Part shown: positions 15,294 through 19,071 of the stretch, piece after piece | Position numbering within the stretch: position 1 is the stretch's first letter | Layout of the letters: every line of letters starts with the position of its first letter | NCBI GenBank assembly: GCA_025966295.1 | Contig: JAOPVD010000127.1 | Location: 1 to 19,071, forward strand | Direction of reading: 5' to 3' | DNA from: Frankiales bacterium | GTDB lineage: Bacteria > Actinomycetota > Actinomycetes > Mycobacteriales > SCTD01 | DNA length: 19,071 nt | The notes under the pieces: model-generated | The model's database searches: none | Told to the model about the DNA's origin: nothing | The model's input: the letters and a program-made list of their open reading frames with translations, nothing else | Translations under genes and position numbers: made by a program

Positions 15294-16076
15294 GTGCTGG
15301 ATCTCGCGGGTACCTCATCGATCGTCACGGGTGGGGCCTCCGGCCTCGGCGAGGCGGCGGCGCGGCAGTTGGCGGCGCGCGGCGCCGGTGTGGTGATCGT
15401 CGACCTCCAGGACGACAAGGGCGTCAAGGTGGCCGGCGACATCGGCGGCACCTACATCCGCGCCGACGTCTCAGACCCCGAGCAGGTCATCGCTGCCGTC
15501 GGCGCCGCCGAGGGGCTCGGCCCGCTGCGCACCACGGTCTGCGCCGCCGGCATCGGCTGGGCGTCCCGCACGGTCGGTCGCGACGGCGCCTTCGAGTCGG
15601 CGCACGACCTCGCCGCCTTCCAGAAGGTCATCAACGTCAACCTCATCGGGGTGTTCAACACGGTGCGGCTCGCCGCCACCGCGATGAGCCGCCTCGACGC
15701 CGTCGACGCCGACGGCCAAAAGGGCGCGATCGTCACGCTGGCCTCCATCGCCGCCTTCGACGGCCAGATCGGCCAGGCCGCCTACTCGGCGAGCAAGGGC
15801 GGCATCGTCGGCATGACGCTTCCGGTCGCCCGCGACCTGGCGGCCGTGGGCGTGCGCCTCAACTGCGTGGCGCCCGGCCTCATCGACACCCCCATCTACG
15901 GCGAGGGGCCGGCGTCCGAGGCGTTCAAGGACACCCTCAAGCGCGACGTGGTGTTCCCGAAGCGGCTGGGCACCAGCGACGAGCTGGCCTCGATGATCCT
16001 CGAGCTGCTCACCAACTCCTACGCCAACGGCGAGGTCGTCCGCCTGGACGGTGCCGCCCGGCTTGCGCCGAAGTAG
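15294..16076 (+). CDS. Short-chain dehydrogenase, 3-hydroxyacyl-CoA dehydrogenase type 2-like
   Basis: A 260-residue SDR from GTG 15294, with AAGGAG (15283-15288) 5 nt upstream. Classical motifs are present: TGGASGLG (12-19) for the cofactor, D37 after the second strand favouring NAD over NADP, CAAG at 83-86 in place of the usual NNAG, NVNLIGVFN, S151, and YSASK with Y164 and K168. The overall form, including VAPGLIDTPIYG and the C-terminal ANGEVVRLDGAARL, resembles HSD10-type 3-hydroxyacyl-CoA dehydrogenases used in beta-oxidation. It lacks the cofactor-burying insertion of mycofactocin-dependent SDRs. Its last 58 bp overlap the convergent FAD oxidoreductase gene. Substrate is inferred from family only. 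Confidence 0.88.
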   Translation: MLDLAGTSSIVTGGASGLGEAAARQLAARGAGVVIVDLQDDKGVKVAGDIGGTYIRADVSDPEQVIAAVGAAEGLGPLRTTVCAAGIGWASRTVGRDGAFESAHDLAAFQKVINVNLIGVFNTVRLAATAMSRLDAVDADGQKGAIVTLASIAAFDGQIGQAAYSASKGGIVGMTLPVARDLAAVGVRLNCVAPGLIDTPIYGEGPASEAFKDTLKRDVVFPKRLGTSDELASMILELLTNSYANGEVVRLDGAARLAPK

Positions 16077-17152
16077 TCGGCGCGCTCACCGAGCGCCTCG
16101 GCGGCGAGCTGCCGCCCGCACAGAGCACCGACCACGTTGCCGGTGCCGCAGTACCCGCCCGCTGCCCAGACGCCCTGCCGCACCTCACCGAGGAATGGCA
16201 GGGCGTCCTGCGTGTAGCCCACCGATGCCGCCCAGCGGTGCGTCACCGGCGCGGTCACCCGCAGGTGCGTGCGCAGGAACGCCTCGAGCGCGTCCTGCAC
16301 GGTCGCCGAGGTCGCGGTCGACGCCGTCTCCTCCTCCGCCCCACCGAGGTCGCGGAAGCCGCCCAGCGCGATCCGCCCGTCGGGGAGCTGCTGCCAGTAC
16401 TCGAAGCCGTCCCGCAGGTAGACGGGCCGGGGTACGGCGACCTCGTCGGTCGGCGCCGTCGCCAGCATCTGCAGGCGCACGGTCCGGACCGTCCCGGCCA
16501 GCTCGGGCAGCAGCAGATCGAGCCGGCCATCGACCGCCACCACCACCGCGCCGCACAGCACCCGCCCCTGCGCGGTCGTCACCAGGCCCGTCCCGATCGC
16601 GGTCACGGGTGAGTGCTCGTGCAGCCCCGGCAGGCTCCGGGCCAGCAGCCGGCAGCGCCGCAACGGCTGGATCGTCCCATCGTCGGGGAACAGCAGGCCG
16701 CGGCCCTCCGGTCCGTCGTACTCCTGGACGGCGAAGCCGTCGGCCCGCATTGCCGCGGCCTGGGCGGCGCAGTCAGCCAGACCCTCCTCGGTCAGCTCGA
16801 CGCGCAGCGATCCCTTGCGCTGCAGGGCGTCCGGCGTGGCGTCGGCGATCCGGTCCAACTCCTCCAGGGTGCGCCGGTACAGCGTTTTGGCACGGTCGCG
16901 GCCGAGCTGCTCGACCATGCGGTGGTGGCCGCGAGCCAACCCCGCGAGCAGGAACCCGCCGTTGCGCCCGGCCGCGCCGCCACCCACCTGACCGGCGTCG
17001 ACGCCCACCACCACGGCCCCGCGGGCGAGCAGCTCCGCGACCGCGGTGAGGCCCGAGCCGCCCAGCCCCACGACGCAGACGTCAGCGCGGACGTCGCCGA
17101 CCAGCGGCGGCAGCCCTAGCGAGCCGCCGTCTTCCCAGACCGGGTCGCTCAT
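16019..17152 (-). CDS. FAD-dependent oxidoreductase, D-amino-acid oxidase/OrdL-like
   Basis: A 377-residue flavoprotein of the DAO superfamily (glycine/D-amino-acid/gamma-glutamylputrescine oxidase-like). The FAD motif is VCVVGLGGSGLTAVAELLARG (GxGxxG at 29-34) with an aspartate in VVVGVDAG. GGGAAGRNGGFLLAG (57-71) is the usual second contact. WAASVGYTQDALPFLGEV and VWAAGGYCGTGNVVGALCG close the FAD domain. ATG 17152 overlaps the DinB stop as ATGA. The reading frame does not stop until 16019, running 58 bp into the 3' end of the SDR gene on the other strand and adding a polar tail (GASRAAPSRRTTSPLA). Amine or amino acid substrate unknown. Confidence 0.87.
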   Translation of the reverse strand: MSDPVWEDGGSLGLPPLVGDVRADVCVVGLGGSGLTAVAELLARGAVVVGVDAGQVGGGAAGRNGGFLLAGLARGHHRMVEQLGRDRAKTLYRRTLEELDRIADATPDALQRKGSLRVELTEEGLADCAAQAAAMRADGFAVQEYDGPEGRGLLFPDDGTIQPLRRCRLLARSLPGLHEHSPVTAIGTGLVTTAQGRVLCGAVVVAVDGRLDLLLPELAGTVRTVRLQMLATAPTDEVAVPRPVYLRDGFEYWQQLPDGRIALGGFRDLGGAEEETASTATSATVQDALEAFLRTHLRVTAPVTHRWAASVGYTQDALPFLGEVRQGVWAAGGYCGTGNVVGALCGRQLAAEALGERADYFGASRAAPSRRTTSPLA

Positions 17153-17649
17153 CCCCGGTGCCGGTAGAGGTCGCGCAGAAGCGCCACCTCGGCGCCGTGG
17201 TGCAGGACCTCGCGGTTGACGTGCAGCACCACGGCCCAGAACGGGTGGCGCTCGTCGGTAGTCCCGGGCGGGCCCTGGTGCGGTCGCTGGAACCGGGCGG
17301 CGTCGGCGCCGGCGATGCCGGACGCCCAGGCCGAGTAGGCCGCGTCCACGAAGCCGAGCAGCTCCTGCGCGGTGTCCGGGCAGGACGTCACCCAGCTGCG
17401 GTCCCCGAAGTGCGCGCTGGCCCGCTCGGCGAGGGTCACGCCGAGGTGCCCGAGCCGCCAGGCGATCGTCGTGAACGGCGCCGGCGTGGGCGTCGGCCAG
17501 CAGCCCTCCAGCCGGCCGTCCCGGACCGACCAGCAACCGGCCACCGGCTCCCAGTGGAGCTCCTCGTCGGTGAGGCCGTCGAGGCGCGGGCGCAGCTGCG
17601 CCTCCCAGGCCCAGCTCAGCTGCTCGTGCAGGTCCTTACCGGTGGGCAT
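17149..17649 (-). CDS. DinB-family four-helix protein
   Basis: A 166-residue protein of the DinB/YfiT-like fold, a four-helix bundle that often binds a divalent metal through three histidines and includes thiol-dependent enzymes such as mycothiol S-transferases. The helical layout is clear: DLHEQLSWAWEAQLRPRLDG at the N-terminus, TIAWRLGHLGVTLAERA (H68 is a likely ligand), then VVLHVNREVLHHGAEVALLR, where H143, H150 or H151 would provide the rest. It starts at ATG 17649 and overlaps the FAD oxidoreductase start, forming a two-gene unit. The terminator 51 bp upstream separates it from the small frame before it. Function beyond the fold is unknown. Confidence 0.85.
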   Translation of the reverse strand: MPTGKDLHEQLSWAWEAQLRPRLDGLTDEELHWEPVAGCWSVRDGRLEGCWPTPTPAPFTTIAWRLGHLGVTLAERASAHFGDRSWVTSCPDTAQELLGFVDAAYSAWASGIAGADAARFQRPHQGPPGTTDERHPFWAVVLHVNREVLHHGAEVALLRDLYRHRG

Positions 17650-17699
17650 CGGGTCATTGTCGAGGACCGCGGCGCGTTCTGGGGCCCGCAGACGCAGAA

Positions 17700-17724
17700 G
17701 GGCCGCCCCGAGACGGGGCGGCCC
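17700..17724 (-). terminator. Strong intrinsic terminator hairpin
   Basis: Perfect 10-bp arms GGGCCGCCCC (17700-17709) and GGGGCGGCCC (17715-17724) around a 5-nt loop. On the minus strand it follows the small NDYGPWDD frame by 18 nt and ends before the DinB start, with a pyrimidine-rich TTCTGCGTCT tail. It therefore most probably ends transcription arriving from the small frame. Confidence 0.75.
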
Positions 17725-17742
17725 TGACGTGCTCTGGGGGAC

Positions 17743-17802
17743 TCAGTCGTCCCAGGGTCCGTAGTCGTTCATCGACGTTCTCTTCTCTGTGAGCCTGCGC
17801 AT
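17743..17802 (-). CDS. Possible micro-ORF encoding MRRLTEKRTSMNDYGPWDD (19 aa) or MNDYGPWDD (9 aa)
   Basis: A very short frame that I do not recognise. It can start at ATG 17802 or at ATG 17772. Before 17772 there is a purine-rich AGAGAAGAGAACG that could serve as a ribosome site 3-8 nt upstream, so the 9-residue form is plausible. The terminator 18 nt downstream and the promoter-length non-coding DNA upstream suggest a self-contained transcript. The acidic, aromatic C-terminus with adjacent Y, W and DD is not what random GC-rich DNA usually gives. It could be a leader peptide, a secreted or modified micropeptide, or chance. Confidence 0.35.
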   Translation of the reverse strand: MRRLTEKRTSMNDYGPWDD

Positions 17803-17979
17803 CGTGCGCCGGCGGGTCTGTGGTGGTGTCGGGGGACGAAGTCGTCGTCGCGCTCCGACCGGAAGCGATCCTGCCCGCTTCACAAGGGGCTCAACCGCAA
17901 GGTGACCATCGGCATTCCTCGAGGGAACTGAAGCCGACGTGTGCAGGGTCCCGGTCGACGGGCGACTTGGCAAGCGGTT

Positions 17980-17985
17980 TAGGTT
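17980..17985 (+). promoter_or_regulatory. Predicted -10 element of a leaderless phosphotriesterase transcript
   Basis: TAGGTT fits the actinobacterial TANNNT -10 consensus and ends 7 nt before ATG 17993, which would place the transcription start at or next to the A of the start codon. There is no Shine-Dalgarno in the intervening GCGGTGC. No good -35 is visible. Confidence 0.45.
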
Positions 17986-17992
17986 GCGGTGC

Positions 17993-18973
17993 ATGTCACA
18001 GGTGGAGACGGTCCTGGGTCCGGTGGACAGCGCGGAGCTGGGCCGCACCTACATGCACGAGCACGTGTTCGTGCTCACCCCCGATGTGCAGCAGAACTAC
18101 CCCGAGGAGTGGGGCGACGAGGACGCGCGGGTCACCGATGCTGTCGCCAAGCTCACGGCGCTGGCCGACCAGGGCGTCCGCACCATCGTCGACCCGACGG
18201 TCATCGGGCTCGGGCGCTACCTGCCGCGCATCCAGCGGATCGCGGCGCAGGTACCGCAGCTCAACATCGTGGTCGCGACCGGCTGCTACACCTACGAGGA
18301 CGTCCCGTTCTTCTTCCACCACCGCGGACCGGCCCTCAACGCGGCCCTCGGCACCGAGGTGCCCGACCCGATGGTGGACCTGTTCGTCCGCGACATCCGC
18401 GAGGGCATCACCGGCACCGGCGTGAAGGCCGGGATGCTCAAGTGCGCCATCGACGAGCCGGGCCTGACCCCCGGCGTGGAGCGCGTGATGCGAGCCGTCG
18501 CCAAAGCGCACCACCAGACCGGCACGCCCCTCACGGTGCACACCCACCCGACCTCGCAGACCGGGCTGCTGGCCCAGCGGGTGCTCTGCGAGGAAGAGGG
18601 CGTCGACCCGCGCCGGATCGTGCTGGGGCACAGCGGGGACAGCACCGACGCGGACCACCTGTCGAAGCTGGCCGAGCTGGGCTTCGTGCTCGGCATGGAC
18701 CGGTTCGGCATCAACCTCGCGACCACCTTCGAGGCGCGCGCCGACATCGTGGTGGAGCTGTGCCGGCGTGGCTTCGCCGAGCAGATGGTGCTCTCGCAGG
18801 ACGCCTCCTGCTACATCGACTGGATCGACCCCAACGTGATGGCGTTCCTGCCGCAGTGGCACTACCTGCACATCCAGGACGAGGTGCTGCCCTACCTGCG
18901 CGACAAGGGCGTCACCGAGGAGCAGATCACCGCGATGCTCGTCGACGTGCCGCGGCGGTGCTTCGAGGGCTAG
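17993..18973 (+). CDS. Phosphotriesterase-family metal-dependent hydrolase
   Basis: A 326-residue amidohydrolase-superfamily protein of the phosphotriesterase/php/lactonase group. The binuclear metal ligands can be followed: H22 and H24 in YMHEHVF, K150 in KAGMLKCAIDEPGLTP (the lysine expected to be carbamylated), H183 in LTVHTHPTSQTG, H213 in LGHSGDS and D270 in LSQDASCY. Length and motif order match lactonase-type members, whose natural substrates are usually lactones or esters rather than organophosphates. Start ATG 17993 puts the HEH motif at the usual distance from the N-terminus. It overlaps the convergent partial gene by 3 nt at its stop codon. Confidence 0.92.
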   Translation: MSQVETVLGPVDSAELGRTYMHEHVFVLTPDVQQNYPEEWGDEDARVTDAVAKLTALADQGVRTIVDPTVIGLGRYLPRIQRIAAQVPQLNIVVATGCYTYEDVPFFFHHRGPALNAALGTEVPDPMVDLFVRDIREGITGTGVKAGMLKCAIDEPGLTPGVERVMRAVAKAHHQTGTPLTVHTHPTSQTGLLAQRVLCEEEGVDPRRIVLGHSGDSTDADHLSKLAELGFVLGMDRFGINLATTFEARADIVVELCRRGFAEQMVLSQDASCYIDWIDPNVMAFLPQWHYLHIQDEVLPYLRDKGVTEEQITAMLVDVPRRCFEG

Positions 18974-19071
18974 GAGCCGGCCAGCTCGGCGTGCGCCTGG
19001 GCAGCGAGCTGCACCCGCTCGGCCTCGGCCCGGACGTCCTCGAGCAACCGGGCCCGGTCGGCGCGGGCGGC
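18970..19071 (-). CDS. C-terminal end of an unidentified gene (partial)
   Basis: The last 33 codons of a minus-strand gene entering from the right edge and ending with TAG at 18972-18970. The visible residues (RADRARLLEDVRAEAERVQL, then AAQAHAELAGS) are strongly helical and charged, possibly a coiled-coil or regulatory tail. The third-position GC bias supports coding. There is too little sequence to name a family. Confidence 0.55.
   Translation of the reverse strand, partial: AARADRARLLEDVRAEAERVQLAAQAHAELAGS

Larger units (their letters stand above)
17650..17992. other. 343-bp stretch without a conventional gene
   Basis: Between the DinB gene and the phosphotriesterase gene lie a strong hairpin (17700-17724), a tiny minus-strand reading frame (17743-17802) and about 190 bp (17803-17992) in which I see no conserved coding signal. 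The longer minus-strand open frame reaching 18048 is not supported by composition or by a ribosome site. An inverted repeat AAGCG/CGCTT flanks 8 nt near 17863-17880. Confidence 0.6.

Noticed and set aside
15294..16076. The SDR as a mycofactocin-dependent dehydrogenase
   Set aside because: It lacks the extra segment near the cofactor site that marks MFT-dependent SDRs, has the compact 260-residue HSD10-like form, and lies about 7 kb from the cluster beyond unrelated genes.
17743..18048. 101-codon minus-strand ORF across the phosphotriesterase promoter
   Set aside because: Its N-terminal part overlaps the start of the phosphotriesterase gene, has no ribosome site and shows no coding bias. Only the short C-terminal frame is retained as a possibility.
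1..19071. CRISPR arrays, tRNA or rRNA genes, insertion sequences, prophage attachment sites
   Set aside because: No spaced direct repeats, cloverleaf-like sequences, transposase frames or terminal repeats of IS type were seen on either strand.

Overview
The window is very GC-rich, nearly gene-saturated bacterial DNA, with GTG starts, many ATGA/GTGA stop-start overlaps and long antisense shadow frames. Together with a mycofactocin locus, this points to a high-GC actinomycete. I cannot place it below phylum from sequence alone. A Geodermatophilales/Frankiales-type organism is a guess.

Positions 1-9207 hold the main system, a mycofactocin (MFT) locus in an elaborated form. Minus strand, in order of transcription: mftA (40-aa precursor ending IDGMCGVY, 8438-8560), mftB (PqqD-like peptide chaperone), mftC (radical SAM/SPASM maturase), two large FadH/OYE-type flavin/Fe-S oxidoreductases, an ETF alpha subunit, a FixC-like ETF:quinone oxidoreductase, a FixX-like ferredoxin, and an ETF beta subunit cut by the left edge. 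From mftC onward, neighbouring genes overlap by 1 to 8 nt, so this looks like one polycistron. The TetR regulator mftR is divergent across an 80-bp gap that holds a good promoter for mftA and an inverted repeat suited to an operator. The usual late genes mftD, mftE and mftF are not in the window. A complete electron-transfer chain (OYE pair, ETF, FixC, FixX) occupies the place just after mftC, which suggests a dedicated route from reduced mycofactocin, or an MFT-dependent oxidation, to the quinone pool. The 5' end of etfA carries a 66-bp palindromic element, apparently inserted in frame.

Positions 9204-13793: a serine beta-lactamase-family hydrolase converges on mftR. Divergent from it is a MacB-type efflux pair (ATPase plus a ten-helix FtsX-type permease) ending at a perfect palindromic terminator. 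The shared 80-bp upstream region has three alternating CCCTGA/TCAGGG half-sites.

Positions 13827-16076, plus strand: a small single-pass membrane protein overlaps an HTTM (vitamin-K-dependent carboxylase-like) membrane protein. A short-chain dehydrogenase of the 3-hydroxyacyl-CoA dehydrogenase type follows.

Positions 16019-17649, minus strand: a DinB-fold protein and a D-amino-acid-oxidase-like FAD oxidoreductase form a two-gene unit that overlaps the dehydrogenase tail to tail. Positions 17650-17992 contain a strong terminator and a tiny minus-strand reading frame ending in NDYGPWDD. Positions 17993-18973 encode a phosphotriesterase-family metallohydrolase that looks leaderless, and the window ends in the C-terminus of an unidentified minus-strand gene.
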